From Manihot esculenta (lineage: Eukaryota > Streptophyta > Magnoliopsida > Malpighiales > Euphorbiaceae), in contig NC_035169.2 of the NCBI RefSeq assembly GCF_001659605.2, positions 17,484,263 to 17,548,262 on the forward strand: 64,000 nt of DNA, written 5' to 3'. Below the pieces are notes generated by a model. The model saw only the letters and a list, made by a program, of their open reading frames with translations. It was not told where the DNA came from and did no database searches. Of this stretch, positions 24,118 through 36,132 are shown one piece after another (position 1 is the stretch's first letter; each line of letters opens with the position of its first letter). The position numbers and the translations under genes are program-made.

Positions 24118-24656
24118 GATTCTCCAGTAAGGCAGAAACTTGTTCTGCTTCATGCAAACGTACCCAATCTCCACACAAACATGCAACCCACAATTCCACA
24201 ACCTGCATCTACTCAATTATAGGCACAAAGGGGTCCAAAATTAACTAAAAACCCCAACAAACAACACAACTAAACACATAAGCATGCTTTGACCACAAAT
24301 CGACCAAACCTCAACTTACCCTAAACATGCATTTCTACCCAAACACTTCATAAAACCTTCATAAAACATGAAAAGCAGTTCAGGATCTTCACTTACCTCT
24401 TACAAACAAGAAGATAAACGATCCCAACGTGGAGATATGGAGAAACTCTCCCTCAACGTCTCCAACTTCAAAACTTTTGGTTAATTTGCTCAAAAGCTTC
24501 AAAACACAACATAAAACCCATCAAAACTTTGCAAGATTTAAAGAAAACATGAAAATCACCCAAGGAAGATCATGGTCTCACCTCTGGCTGTGAATGGAAA
24601 GAAAATCTTATCCATTCACCGACCTAGGGCCTTTTATAGGTGGCTGGCTAGACCAC

Positions 24657-24728
24657 CTTCGGCGGCCTAATGTGAAACCAAACCTCATGCATGTTCGGCG
24701 GCCGAACTTCACCTTCGGCGGCTGAACC
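24657..24728 (-). repeat. TTCGGC palindrome cluster, element G1 5' LTR (promoter-proximal)
   Basis: Copies include TTCGGCGGCCTAA (degenerate) and TTCGGCGGCCGAA. On the transcribed strand they sit immediately upstream of TATAAAA at 24638-24632. Confidence 0.82.
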
Positions 24729-26397
24729 TTGCATTTCTTCCTTGGCTCTTTTCTTTCAAAAACTCATTTCCTTTTATACTTAAGACATTAAAACATACGA
24801 AAATCCTTTACAAAAACATAAATCTTACCCTTCTAGCGGATTCCGACATCCGAGATTCCACCGGAAAGTAGAATTTCGATGCTGGACTCTAGTCGGGTAT
24901 TACATTTTTTATCATTATTATTTGTTTGCATGTTACATAATAATGATTATCATCCCTGGTTACTTATTATTATGTTGATAATAATAAAATATAACTAGTA
25001 TGATTATTGATTGATAGTCATGAGATGATTATGTATATGTTAATATAATTCAATAATCATAGATACTTGTTAGAAAACAAAGTATTGGATGGACCCGCAT
25101 TGAGATCACTACATGGGTTATTGCCATAAGTAAATCTCAAAGTAGTTATGTCTTAATCCTTTGACTTGAGATTGTCATAGTTTCCAACATAAGGACTATT
25201 ATGTTTTGACATAACCAAACATTGTCTTTAATCGGTCAATCATAAAGGTTATGATTGAGCATAATAGAAATTATGTAGAGGATATTGAACAATGAAGATA
25301 GGATTTATTCCTCTCTCTAAGAGAGATATCTTCTGGGTCCCTCGATAAGTGAGACTGAGAAATGCATGGCCATGCTCAAATGAATTGATAGTGTGATCAA
25401 TATCATTTGAATTTATCAGTCTACTTAGAGATCGAGAAATCATAAGTTTGAACATTATAAGTTTGACATTGACCATGACTTATGTTCAAACTAGATATCG
25501 TGTGACAAAGGGATTAATTCATATTATATTTATTAGGCTTTATCGGACTATTGATCCTCATATTAGTTGGGTAGTCATAATGTCTTGCTAGAGGCCACTT
25601 ATGACTTATGGGCCTTGTGGGACTAGGCCTATTGCCAATTAATGTGAGTCTATTGGGTCACACACAAAAGAACGTTGTTGATGTGTTGTGTCATATTAAT
25701 GGGCTAAAAGCCCAAAGCTTATTAATATAATTAATAATAATAAAGTATTATTATTATTAATCATTAATATAATTAATAATAATAAAGTGTTATTATTATT
25801 AATATTAATTATTAATATAATTAATAATAATAATGTGTTATTATTATTAATCATTTATTATAATGAGATAATAATATTTAAAAGATCTGCAGTCTATCTG
25901 TAACTGTTATAGATAAAGGACTCTATCACATAAGATATTTGAGTATCTGCAAGATTGTGATAGCGGGTTATGAACACAACTCCTTTTAGAAAAAGGAGTT
26001 GTGGGAAAAACACAACTCCTTTTAGGAAAATGAGTTGTGGGAAAAACAAAAGACTGAAACATATAAATACCCCTTCTATGAATTGTGAAAGAGAGATATT
26101 TTTGAGAAAACTCAGTCTAAAAAGCTGCAGATTGTGGAGCACATAATCTATCTATCTTTGAGAGAGCTAGCACTCTAGAAGGATAGAAGACGTTCGTTTG
26201 GATACCATAGAGGGTGTTCGTTTGAAAAAGCAGCACCATCAGTCCAACATTGTATCTTCTCGACGGGATTAACAGGTTAGTCTCATATCCTTCTTGTGAA
26301 TTAAATGAAGCACTCAAATTCTGGGAAAAGGAAATCCGAGATTTTTATTTTTCCGCTGCTGAATTTGGGTTGCAATAATCTCAGGATTTCCCAACAG

Positions 26398-26409
26398 TGG
26401 TATCAGAGC
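26398..26409 (+). promoter_or_regulatory. Primer-binding site, initiator tRNA-Met (element D)
   Basis: TGGTATCAGAGC one base after the LTR end at 26396. Confidence 0.9.
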
Positions 26410-27369
26410 CAACCTGTGCTTTTCGTTTAAATTAATTATGCCTTGATTGATATTATATATGCGATATATGTTTATTAAAATAGCACGATAATTTTAATTT
26501 TTGTTAGAAAAATTAAATTAATAAAAAAAATAATTAAAAAAAAGGATTCACGATGAACAGTCATCGTGAACCCAGAATTTGGAAAGGACCAGCTACTGCC
26601 AACCATCACACGTGATGGCCACAACGCAGCTACCTTGTGCACATGAGCGTGCGATGGCAGATGGTAAAGCAGCAGATGGCGGCAGATAGGGCTTATTGAG
26701 GAAGAAGATAATGCCCGAATTACAATTCTGTCCCTGAAAATAAAATAAAAAAAATATTAATAAGAAAATAAAATTTAAATTATTTTCTTTTAGTCTTTAA
26801 ATCAGATTTAAATGACTATATTTTATATTAGTATGAGATACTATGTATTATTGTCTATTTATATATATTCATGCATAGTAGGATGCTATAATATATATAT
26901 GCAAGACAAAATAATTAAAATTAAAAGTTGAACCCTCACTCTAAAATTTTAAGTTTTAATGCCACTCATATATTAAATACTTATCAAGACTAAGATCACA
27001 AAAATGCAGGTTTTGTCAAAGCAAAGTGCTTAGGTTATCCTAGTAAGATAGGATGAGTAATAGTTACTCATTTATTTAATTTTGGTTGTGCTTAATTAGG
27101 CTATCAAAACGGTGGGTATAACATGCATTTGACATATGATGTCAACACCTCATAATTTTAAGAGTTACATTAGATGTAATTGGTAAGGAGTTACCTACCT
27201 AAATAACTTAGTTCTAAGCGTCATGCCAAAGCTGACTTAGAATTAGGTGAAATATGGATCTTAGCCCACTAAAATATTATTTTTGAGGGTTATATTTTAG
27301 TGGGAGAATTATTATCACCTCAATATTAATTTACTAAATTGATTATATTTGCATATTTTGTAGATAATT
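26410..27369 (+). other. Untranslated leader of element D
   Basis: AT-rich stretch between PBS and gag ATG with no convincing ORF. It ends in TAGATAATT ahead of ATGGCTGC. Long leaders of this kind are common in copia elements. Confidence 0.7.
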
Positions 27370-28190
27370 ATGGCTGCTAATAACAATTCCACCTTATCAC
27401 TGCGATCCATCCTTTAGAAGGATAAACTGAAAGAAAATAGGACAAATTTTGTTGACTGGTTTAGAAACTTGAGAATTGTTCTCAAGCAAGAAAAAAAGTC
27501 CTATGTGCTTGATGAAGCTATCCTAGAACCACCTCCTGCTGATGCTACTAATGCTGTTAAGAACAAGCATAAGAAGCATATGGATGATTCTAATGACATT
27601 GGATGTCTTATGTTGGCAACTATGTGCCCAGAACTTCAGAAGGATCTGGAGCACCTTGAGGCTTATGAGATGAGTGTCCATCTCAAATAAGCTTTCCAAC
27701 AGCAAGCTAGGCAAGATAGGTATGAAACTACCATTGCATTGCATGATTGCAAAATGACTGAAGGTGAATCAATTAGTCCTTATGTTGTGAAGATGAAAGG
27801 CTACATTGATCACCTTGCTAGGCTTGGCTATCCTCTGAGTTTAGAACTCTCTACGGATTTGATCCTACATTCTTTATCTAGCAGTTTTTCTCAGTTTGTT
27901 ATGAACTATAACATGAACAATATGGAGAAATCCATTCCTGAGTTACATGGGATGCTAAAAACAGTTGAGGTGAATGTCAAGAAAAAGCCTACCCAAATTT
28001 TGAATGTCAATAAGGATAAGCCCATGAAAAAAAGGAGAAGCCCAAGTCTAAAGGTGGTAATGGGCCTAAGGGACTAGGTAAGCCTAAATGGCAATCCAAG
28101 GCAAAAGTTTCTAAGGAAATAGTTCCTAAGGAAGGAATTTGCTTCCATTGCAAGGAACCAGGGCATTGGAAGAGAAATTGCAAACTCTAT
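27370..28190 (+). pseudogene. gag of Ty1/copia element D
   Basis: ATG at 27370 gives MAANNNSTLSL. In-frame TAG at 27415-27417 and TAA at 27688-27690 break the frame. Copia gag motifs follow (NFVDWFRNLRIVLKQEKKSY, SPYVVKMKGYIDHLARLGYP, SSSFSQFVMNYNM). At an A-run around 28026-28032 the frame shifts by one base; downstream in the shifted frame is a CCHC knuckle CFHCKEPGHWKRNC (28143-28184). Confidence 0.88.
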
Positions 28191-29502
28191 TTGGATGAGT
28201 ATAAGAAGAAGAAGAGTAGTGAGACTACGACTTCAGGTATTTATGTTATAGATATTAATTTATCTATTTTTACTTTATGGGTATTGGATACCGGATCTGG
28301 TTCTCACATTTGTACAAATGTGCAGGGTCTCAAAAGGAGTAGAAAACTAAAAAAGGGTGATGTGGACCTACGTGTAGGCAATGGAGCAAGAGTTGCTGCC
28401 TTAGCTGTAGGGACTTATGAACTTGTATTGCCTAATGGGCTTTTGTTAGTTTTGAACAATTGCTTTTATATTCCTACTTTGAGTAGGAATATTATTTCAG
28501 TTTTTGTTTTGGACGATGAAGGTTTTTCATTTCTTATTAAGAATAAGAAATGCTCCATTAATAAAGATGGTTTGCTTTATTGTATTGCAAATTCATATGA
28601 TGGCCTTTATGTCCTTAATCTAGATGATACTAGAGACAACAATATCTATAACATAACTTCTAAGAAAACTAAGCCAAATGAGTTAAACCAAACATATTTA
28701 TGGCACTATCGTCTTAGCCACATAAATGAGAATCACATATCTAAACTCCATAAAAATGGTTTATTAGATTCATTTGATTTTGAATCATTTGAAAATTGTG
28801 AATCTTGTTTGCTTGGTAAGATGACAAAGGATCCTTTTACTGGACAACGTCAAAGGGCTTCAGACTTATTGGGCTTAATACATACAGATGTATGTGGCCC
28901 ACTAAGCATTAGTGCTAGGGGAGGTTATCAGTACTTCATTACATTCACTGATGATTTCAGTAGGTATGGCTATGTCTACCTAATGAAACATAAGCATGAA
29001 TCTTTTGAAATGTTTAGAACTTTTCAAAATAAAGTATAAAATCAACTTGGTAGAACTATTAAAGTGCTTCAATCTGATCGAGGTGGTGAATATTTGAGCC
29101 AAGAGTTTGATGAACATCTTAGAAATTGTAGAATTTTTTCACAATTGACTCCTCCAGGAACTCCACAATGGAATGGTGTTTCTGAAAGGAGAAATCGAAC
29201 CTTATTAGATATGGTTCGATCTATGATGAGTCAAACAAATCTCCCTTTATCATTTTGGGGTTATGCCTTGGAAACAGCTGCATTCATTTTAAATCGAGTA
29301 CCATCGAAAGCGGTTGAAAAGACACCATATGAGTTATGGACTAGCAAAATGCCCAGTTTGTCTTTTCTTAAGATTTGAGGTTGTGAGGCTTATGTGAAAT
29401 GCCCAATTTCAGATAAGCTAGCTCTAAAATCTATCAAGTGAAATTTTGTGGGGTATCCTAAGGAAACCAAAGGATACTATTTCTATATTCCCTCAGAGAA
29501 CA
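28191..29502 (+). pseudogene. Protease and integrase of Ty1/copia element D
   Basis: Retropepsin motif WVLDTGSGSHICTN (about 28280-28321), then a GAG-pre-integrase region (LWHYRLSHINENHISKLHKNG..CESCLLGK) and integrase core (HTDVCGPL, LQSDRGGEY, GVSERRNRTL). Stops at 29037-29039, 29376-29378 and ~29440 interrupt one frame. The gene ends at PSENK where 5S sequence begins, so RT is absent. Confidence 0.9.
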
Positions 29503-29549
29503 AGTACTAAAATGGGTGACCTCTTGGGAAGTCCTCGTGTTGCACCCTT
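29503..29549 (+). rRNA. 5S rRNA fragment, 3' part (nt ~74-119)
   Basis: Starts AGTACTAAAATGGG directly after copia integrase sequence and ends TTGCACCCT. Its missing 5' part is matched by the minus-strand fragment 51109-51184. Confidence 0.88.
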
Positions 29550-29950
29550 ATCCTTTTTTTTTATTGTTTTCCTCCTCCGCAGCGCTCCTCACCGCCGGCG
29601 GTGCTATTTAGGCTTTTTATTTTCTCCCATTTGTATTGCTATCAATCTAAATACTTGTACATCTCGAAAAGTAAAACGGGAATGAGGAAAGAAAAATGAA
29701 GATCACCGAAAGCTGACAAACGAGCAAGAAGACAGGTCCACGAGACGGAAAGACAGGCGGGGAAGGGAGTCCCGCAGCGACGGAGAAGCACGGGGAGGGG
29801 AGAAGGCACTGGGACGGGAGGCGAAGAGGGGGCAAGGGAAGGCACAGTACGAGAGCGGGGCCCACGCGCCGGATAAAGAGGGGTGGGACGGCGCCGCGCT
29901 GCGCCGAGATGGGGGAAGCGTATGTGTAATTTGATTGCGAAGGACACAAC

Positions 29951-30069
29951 GGGTGCGATCATACCATCACTAATGCACCGGATCCCATCAGAACTCCGAA
30001 GTTAAACGTGCTTGGGCGAGAGCTGTACTAAGATGGGTGACCTCTTGTGAAGTCCTCGTATTGCACCCC
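29951..30069 (+). rRNA. 5S rRNA gene copy
   Basis: Full 119-nt copy, GGGTGCGATCATACC to TTGCACCCC. Deviations include AGCTGTACT for AGCAGTACT, CTTGTGAAG for CTTGGGAAG and CGTATT for CGTGTT. T-run terminator follows. Confidence 0.92.
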
Positions 30070-31314
30070 TACTATTATTTTTATTTTTATTTTCCTCCTC
30101 CGCAGCGCTCCTCACCGCCGCCGGTGCTCTTTTGGCTTTTTATTTTCTCCCATTTGTATTGCTATCAATCTAAATACCTATACATCTCGAAAAGTAAAAC
30201 GGGAATTGTAACGACCCGGAGACCCGTAGCAAGCCTATTATGCATTATGTAAACCTGGTAAATCCCATACAAAATCAACAATTCCCATAAAAAAATTGAA
30301 ACTTTACATCTACCAAGCTTAACCTGTGCATGCACACTATCTCTGTTAACATCAAACCCCATATTAGAGTCCTCATCAAATACTCTAGATGGGTCATTAT
30401 TTCATACATTAAGCTTGGTCCTCAACATATATCATTATAAACATAATAATATACATATCATGTACAAAAGGGATCTACCAGTCTAGGGCCAAGCACAATG
30501 CTATCATCAAACATTACATGACTTTACATCCTGTTACAATACATGTCCACTACCACTATTACATAAACTTTTCTCCTGTAGCTATCCCATGCTATCTCTG
30601 GCCCTGCAAACCTGGGGGTTAAGGAGAGGGGTGAGCTACTAGAGCCCAGTGAGTAGAGCATTAATAAAATCAATAAAACATGCTTCCATGAAATGCATCA
30701 CGTCACAAATAACTCATATCAAGGATGAACTTGTCACCAATAGTCCTCACACATTCCAATAGTGCCAGGGCGTAGCATGGGCCCTTGGTCTTTCTCATAA
30801 CATAACAATAACATAACATAACATTCCATCGTGCCAGTGGCGTAGAATGGGCCTCTGGTCTTTCTCTTACATGGTGCCAAGGCGTAGCATGAGCCTCTGG
30901 ACTTTCTCATACATCATGCCAGGGCGTAGAATGGGCATCTAGACTTCCCTCAAGGACTAAAGGATCATCCAACATCCATCCACATCAACAACGTATAATG
31001 CAATGCCACATATTCGTGGGTTCTAATGCAATACAACCTCATATATCCATGGCATTTATGATGCATGAGTCATGCTAAAACCTTTCATTTAATTTAAAAC
31101 ATAGTCTAGTTCTACTCACCTCTAGTAGACGCTGGAATACCTCTGAACCAGCTAACACTGAGGGCCTCCTTGGTTCCTCGGGTCCGAACCTACACAGATG
31201 GACTCAAATGAGGTACCGACATACTCTATCATCATTCTAAACATTCCCCCAAAAACTCCCCTTAAACATCTCAAACATGCATGGAAAAACAAGCAAAGGA
31301 AGGCTCCACAGGGG

Positions 31315-31556
31315 ACTTTCGGCGGCAAGTTCGGCGGCCGAAGGTCCCTCCAGAGCTGAAAGTCAGGCACTTTCAGAGGTAGGGTTCGGCAGCCGAAAGT
31401 CCTTCCAAAGGCGAAAGTCACAACCTTCGGCGGCATGTTCGGCGGCCGAAACTCCACTCCAGAGCCGAAAGTCCAAACTTTCGGGGGCGGGTTTAGGCGG
31501 CCAAAACAGCCTCCTCAAGGGGTTTGGCAGCCGAACCTTGCTTTGGCGGCCGAACC
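31315..31556 (-). repeat. TTCGGC palindrome cluster, solo LTR 1 (internal cluster)
   Basis: Perfect TTCGGCGGCCGAA near 31330 and 31438 and degenerate copies (TTCGGCAGCCGAA, TTTGGCAGCCGAA) with CCAGAGC linkers. Confidence 0.85.
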
Positions 31557-32083
31557 TGAGTTCTCCCAGAAGGCAGAACTCGATTCTGCCTCACGTCTCC
31601 AGCCTCCAAAACCTCTCCAAAACATGCACAACTCACAAACAAACTCTCAAACACATGCATATACCCTTCTTCATGCATATAGGGGCTTAGAACTAACTCA
31701 AAACCCAAAAAAAAAACATTTACACATATATGGCTTATGAACAACATAAACCCTATCCATGCAAAACTCACTCAAAATCCTTCAAAACATACTTAAAACA
31801 TAAGGAAAAGTGAGGATCCATGCTTACCTCTTGAAGATCGAGAGGATTGATGGTCTAAACTCGGAGATGCAAGGAAAAACAGATCCGAAACCTCCAAGCC
31901 TCACAACTTAGCTTCTTTGCGCAAAAACTTCAAAACCAACATGCAAACTACTTAAAACTTGCTCAACTTTGAAGAAAACCAAGAAATCAAACAAAGGAGG
32001 TTAAGAACTCACCTATACCCGAAAAGAGAGAGGAAACTCACCTCAAATCCGGATAAGGGACCCTTTTATAGGTGGCCGGTCAA

Positions 32084-32205
32084 CCACCTTCGGCAGCCAG
32101 AAATTTTCCACAGCTCCTCCACTTTCGGAAGCCGAACTTGGGCTTCGGTGGCAACGAAAGCAAGCCACCTTCGGCAGCCGAAAGTGAGGTTCGACGGCCG
32201 AACCT
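32084..32205 (-). repeat. TTCGGC palindrome cluster, solo LTR 1 (promoter-proximal)
   Basis: TTCGGCAGCC, TTCGGAAGCCGAA, TTCGGCAGCCGAA and TTCGACGGCCGAA within ~120 bp, beside the TATAAAA at 32070-32064. Confidence 0.8.
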
Positions 32206-32669
32206 TACATTTCCCTCCTTGGTCTTTTCTTTTCAACACTTCAAGTTTTCTTCATCAAAACACTAAAAACATTCAAAAACATTTTAAGCACCTTTCTTTT
32301 ACCCTTCTAGGAAACTCCGACATCCTCGAATCCAGATTCCAATGGAGATTCCGCTGGAAAGTAGGAATTCTGATGCCGAGGTCTAGCCGGGTATTACAGG
32401 AATGAAGAAAGAAAAATGAAGATCGCCGAAAGCGGACGAACGAGCAAGAAGACAGGGCCAACAGACGGAAGACAGGCGGGGGAGGGAGTCCCGCAGCGAC
32501 GGAGCAGCACGGGGAAGGGAGAAGGCACTGGGACGGGAGGCAAAGAGGGGGCAGGGGAAGGCATGGTACGGGAGCGAGGCCCACGCGCCGGATGGAGAGG
32601 GGCAGGACGGCGCCGCGCCGCGCAAAGGTGGGGGAAGCGTATGTGTAATTTGATTGCAAGGGACATAAT

Positions 32670-32788
32670 GGGTGCGATCATACCATCACTAATGCACCGG
32701 ATCCCATCAGAACTCCAAAGTTAAACATGCTTGGGCGAGAGCAGTACTAAGATGGGTGACCTCTTGGGAAGTCCTCGTGTTGCACCTC
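32670..32788 (+). rRNA. 5S rRNA gene copy
   Basis: Near-consensus full copy. Differences: CCAAAG for CCGAAG, AAACATGC for AAACGTGC, and CACCTC at the 3' end. The spacer after it (32789-33528) is abnormal: two extra partial copies of the CCTCCTC..CTATTTGGGC segment are inserted and one GC-rich block is missing. Confidence 0.92.
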
Positions 32789-33528
32789 TAATATTTTTTT
32801 TATTTTTTTTCCTCCTCCACAGCGGTGAGGAATTTTTTTTCCTCCTCCACAGCGCTCCTCACCGCCGGCAGTGCTATTTGGGCTTTTTATTTTCTCCCAT
32901 TTGTATTGCTATCAATCGAAATACCTGTACATCTCGAAAAGTAAAACCCCTACTGTGTTTTTTTTTTTTCCCTCCTCTACAACGCTCCTCACCGCCGGCG
33001 ATGCTATTTGGGCTTTTTATTTTCTCCCATTTGTATTGCTATCAATCTAAATGCCTGTACATGTCGAAAAGTAAAACGGGAATGAAGAAAGAAAAATGAA
33101 GATCGTCGAAAGCGGACGAACGAGCAAGAAGACAGGGCCACGAGACGGAAATCTTCGCAGCGCTCATCAACGCCGGCGGTGCTATTTGGGCTTTTTATTT
33201 TCTCCCATTTGTATTGCTGTCAATCTAAATACCTGTACATCCTGAAAAGTAAAACAGGAATATAGAAAGAAAAATGAAGATCGCCGAAAGCGGACGAACG
33301 AGCAAGAAGACAGGGCCACGAGACGGAAAGACAGGAGGGGGAGGGAGTCATGTAGCGACGGATTAGCACGGGGAGGGGAGAAGGCACTGGGATGGGAGGC
33401 GAAGAGGGGGCAGGGGAAGGGACAGTACGGGAGTGGGGCCCACACGCCGGATGGAAAGGAGCGGGACAGCGCCGCGCCGCGCCAAGGTGGTGGAAGCGTA
33501 TGTGTAATTTGATTGCGAGAGAGACAAC

Positions 33529-33645
33529 AAGTGCGATCATGCCATCATTAATAGACTGATCCCATCAGAACTCCGAAGTAAACGTGCTTGGGTGAGAGTA
33601 GTACTAAGATGGGTGACCTCTTGGGAAGTCCTCGTGTTACACCAG
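33529..33645 (+). rRNA. 5S rRNA gene copy, degenerate
   Basis: Recognisable from GTGCGATCATGCC to CTCGTGTTACACC. It has a shortened AATGCACCGGAT region (ATAGACTGAT), GAAGTAAACG with a base lost, and a changed 5' end (AAGTGCG). Probably a pseudogene. Confidence 0.82.
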
Positions 33646-34025
33646 TACTATTTTTTTTATTTTTTTTCCTCCTCCGCAGCGCTCCTCACCGTCGACGGTG
33701 CTATTTGGCCTTTTTATTTTCTCCCATTTGTATTGCTATCAATCTAAATACCTGTACATCTTGAAAAGTAAAACGAGAATGAAGAAAGAAAAATGAAGAT
33801 CGCCGAAAGCGGACGAACGAGCAAGAAGACAGGGCCACGAGACGGAAAGACAGGCGGCGGAGGGAGTACCGCAGCGACAGAGCAGCACAGGGACGGGAGA
33901 AGGCACTGGGACGGGAGGCGAAGAGGGGGCCGGGGCCCATGCGCCGGATAAAGAGGGGCGGGACGGCGCCGCGCTGCGCTGAGGTGGGGGAAACGTATGT
34001 GTAATTTGATTGCGAGGCACACAAC

Positions 34026-34144
34026 GGGTGCGATCATACCATCACTAATGCACCGGATCCCATCAGAACTTCAAAGTTAAACGTGCTTGGGCGAGAGCAG
34101 TATTAAGATGAGTGACCTCTTGGGAAGTCCTCGTATTGCACCCC
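34026..34144 (+). rRNA. 5S rRNA gene copy (subfamily 1)
   Basis: Full length; carries AACTTCAAAG, AGTATTAAG and GATGAGTGACC, the last being a change in the internal promoter C-box region. Shares these traits and a spacer deletion with the next two units. Confidence 0.9.
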
Positions 34145-34506
34145 TACTATCATTTTTATTTTTTTTCCTCCGCCGGCGGTGCTCTTTGGGCTTTTTATTT
34201 TCTCCCATTTGTATTGCTATCAATCTAAATACCTGTACATCTCGAAAAGTAAAACGGGAATGAAGAAAGAAAAATGAAGATCGCCAAAAGCGGACGAACG
34301 AGCAAGAAGATAGGGCCACGAGACGGAAAGACAGGCGGGGGAGGGAGTCTCGCAGCGACGGAGCAGCACGGGAAGGGGAGAAGGCACTGGGACGAGAGGC
34401 GAAGAGGGGGCCGGGGCCCACGCGTCGGATAAAGAGGGGTGGGACGGCGCCGCGCTGCGCTGAGGTGGGGGAAGCGTATGTGTAATTTGATTGCGAGGGA
34501 CACAAC

Positions 34507-34625
34507 GGGTGCGGTCATACCATCACTAATGCACTGGATCCTATCAGAACTTCAAAGTTAAACGTGCTTGGGCGAGAGCAGTACTAAGATGAGTAACCTC
34601 TTGGGAAGTTCTCGTATGGCACCCC
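34507..34625 (+). rRNA. 5S rRNA gene copy (subfamily 1)
   Basis: Full length with GCGGTCAT, CACTGGATCCTATC, GATGAGTAACC and GTATGGCACCCC. Many changes suggest a pseudogene. Confidence 0.9.
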
Positions 34626-34987
34626 TACTATCATTTTTATTTTTTTTCCTCCGCCGGCGGTGCTCTTTGGGCTTTTTATTTTCTCCCATTTGTATTGCTA
34701 TCAATCTAAATACCTGTACATCTCGAAAAGTAAAACGGGAATGAAGAAAGAAAAATGAAGATCACCAAAAGCGGACGAACGAGCAAGAAGATAGGGCCAC
34801 GAGACAGAAAGACAGGCGGGGGAGGGAGTCTCGCAGCGACGGAGCAGCACGGGAAGGGGAGAAGGCACTGGGACGGGAGGCGAAGAGGGGGCCGGGGCCC
34901 ACGCGCCGGATAAAGAGGGGCGGGACGGCGCCGCGCTGCGCTGAGGTGGGGGAAGCGTATGTGTAATTTGATTGCGAGGGACACAAC

Positions 34988-35106
34988 GGGTGCGGTCATA
35001 CCATCACTAATGCACCGGATCCCATCATAACTTTAAAGTTAAACGTGCTTGGGCGAGAGCAGTACTAAGATGAGTGACCTCTTGGGAAGTTCTCGTATTG
35101 CACCCC
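34988..35106 (+). rRNA. 5S rRNA gene copy (subfamily 1)
   Basis: Full length with GCGGTCAT, CATAACTTTAAAG, GATGAGTGACC and GAAGTTCTCG. Confidence 0.9.
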
Positions 35107-35490
35107 TACTATCATTTTTATTTTTTTTCCTCCGCCGGCGGTGCTCTTTGGGCTTTTTATTTTCCCCCATTTGTATTGCTATCAATCTAAATACCTGTAC
35201 ATCTCGAAAAGTAAAACGGGAATGAAGAAAGAAAAATGAAGATCGCCAAAAGCGGATGAACGAGCAAGAAGACAGGGCCACGAGACGGAAAGACAGGCGG
35301 GGGAGGGAGTCTCGCAGTGACGGAGCAGCACGGGAAGGGGAGAAGGCACTGGGACGGGAGGCGAAGAGGGGGCAGGGGAAGGCACGGTATGGGCACGGGG
35401 CCCACGCGCTGGATGGAGTGGGGCGGGACGGCGCCGCACCGCGCCGAGGTGGGGGAAGCGTATGTGTGATTTGATTGCGAGGGACACAAT

Positions 35491-35609
35491 GGGTGCGATC
35501 ATACCAGCACTAATGCACTGAATCCTATCAAAACTCAGAAGTTAAATGTGCTTGGGCGAGAGCAATACTAAGATGGGTGACCTCTTGGGACGTCCTCGTG
35601 TTGCACCCC
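35491..35609 (+). rRNA. 5S rRNA gene copy
   Basis: Full length with CACTGAATCCTATCAAAACTCAG, AAATGTGC, GCAATACT and GGGACGTCC. Upstream motif reads TGTGTGATTTGATTGC. Confidence 0.9.
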
Positions 35610-36013
35610 TAGTCATTTTTTTTATTTTTTTTTCCTCCTCCGCAGCGCTCCTCACCGCCAGTGGTGCTATTTGGGCTTTTTATTTTCTCCCATTTGTATT
35701 GCTATCAATCTAAATACCAGTACATCTCGAAAAGTAAAACGGGAATGAAGAAAGAAAAATGAAGATCACCGAAAGCGGACGAACGAGCAAGAAGACAGGG
35801 CCACGAGACGGAAAGACAGGAAGGGGAGGGAGACCCGCATCGACGGAGCAGCACGAGGAGGGGAGAAGGCACTGGGATGGGAGGCGAAGATGGGACAGGG
35901 GAAGGCACGGTACAGGAGCGGGGCCCACGCGCTGGATGGAGAGGGTCGGGACGGCGCCGCGCCGCGCCGAGCTGGGGGAAGCTTATGTGTAATTTGATTG
36001 CGAGGGATACAAT

Positions 36014-36132
36014 GGGTGCGATCATACCAGCACTAATGCACCGGATCCCATCAGAACTCCGAAGTTAAACGTGCTTGGGCGAGTGCAGTACTAAAATGGG
36101 TGACCTCTTGGGAAGTCCTCGTGTTGCAGCCC
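36014..36132 (+). rRNA. 5S rRNA gene copy (subfamily 2), near consensus
   Basis: Full length and close to consensus to nt 70. It has GCGAGTGCAG and CTAAAATGG, the latter unpairing one helix IV position, and TTGCAGCCC at the end. Confidence 0.92.

Larger units (their letters stand above)
18230..24904 (-). mobile_element. Element G1: Del/Tekay-like Ty3/gypsy retrotransposon, 3' deleted, nested in element D's LTR
   Basis: Outer ends are TGTAACGACCC (18230) and GGGTATTACA (24904) with TTTTT on both sides as target duplication, low complexity but consistent. Right LTR 22867-24904 is complete (2038 bp). The left LTR (18230-~19571) lacks its inner ~750 bp. Order on the minus strand is 5' LTR, PBS, gag, protease, RT, start of RNase H, then a deletion junction directly into the 3' LTR. 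Integrase, chromodomain, polypurine tract and 3' LTR U3 start are absent. Confidence 0.9.
22867..24904 (-). repeat. Element G1 right (5') LTR
   Basis: 2038 bp, TGTAACGACCC to GGGTATTACA on the plus strand. Minus-strand TATAAAA at 24638-24632. TTCGGC palindrome clusters lie at 24657-24728 (just upstream of the TATA box in transcription direction) and at 23928-24117. A degenerate direct repeat of GTGCCCGGC-CTCAGGACTT occurs at about 23470-23560. Confidence 0.9.
18154..26396 (+). repeat. Element D 5' LTR, split by element G1
   Basis: TGTTAG..CCCAACA termini. After removing G1 and its TSD the LTR is ~1563 bp. A TATAAATA box at 26062-26069 is a likely promoter. Upstream, AT-rich subrepeats of TTAATATAATTAATAATAATAA occur three times at 25727-25860. 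A ~37-bp repeat that can fold as a hairpin (CAACTCCTTTT / AAAAGGAGTTG) occurs twice at 25976-26048. No genes in 24910-26396. Confidence 0.87.
18154..29502 (+). mobile_element. Element D: Ty1/copia LTR retrotransposon, 3'-truncated, with nested Tekay-like element
   Basis: Starts TGTTAGTG in satellite DNA. The 5' LTR (18154-26396) is split by element G1. PBS, gag, protease and integrase follow in copia order. The sequence breaks off at about 29502 just after integrase and continues as 5S rDNA at 5S nucleotide ~74. Reverse transcriptase, most of RNase H and the 3' LTR are missing here; a minus-strand RNase H piece at 50870-51108 may be the displaced continuation. No target duplication can be tested because the right end is gone. 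Confidence 0.88.
30207..32398 (-). mobile_element. Solo LTR of a Del/Tekay-like element in a 5S spacer
   Basis: 2192 bp from TGTAACGACCC to GGGTATTACA with perfect target duplication GGAAT (30202-30206, 32399-32403). No internal region, so two LTRs recombined to one. Compared with element G1 it lacks ~60 bp near the outer end. Minus-strand TATAAAA at 32070-32064. TTCGGC clusters at 31315-31556 and 32084-32205. A ~43-bp subrepeat with GTGCCAGGGCGTAG..TGGTCTTTCTC occurs about four times at 30768-30950. No genes. Confidence 0.92.
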
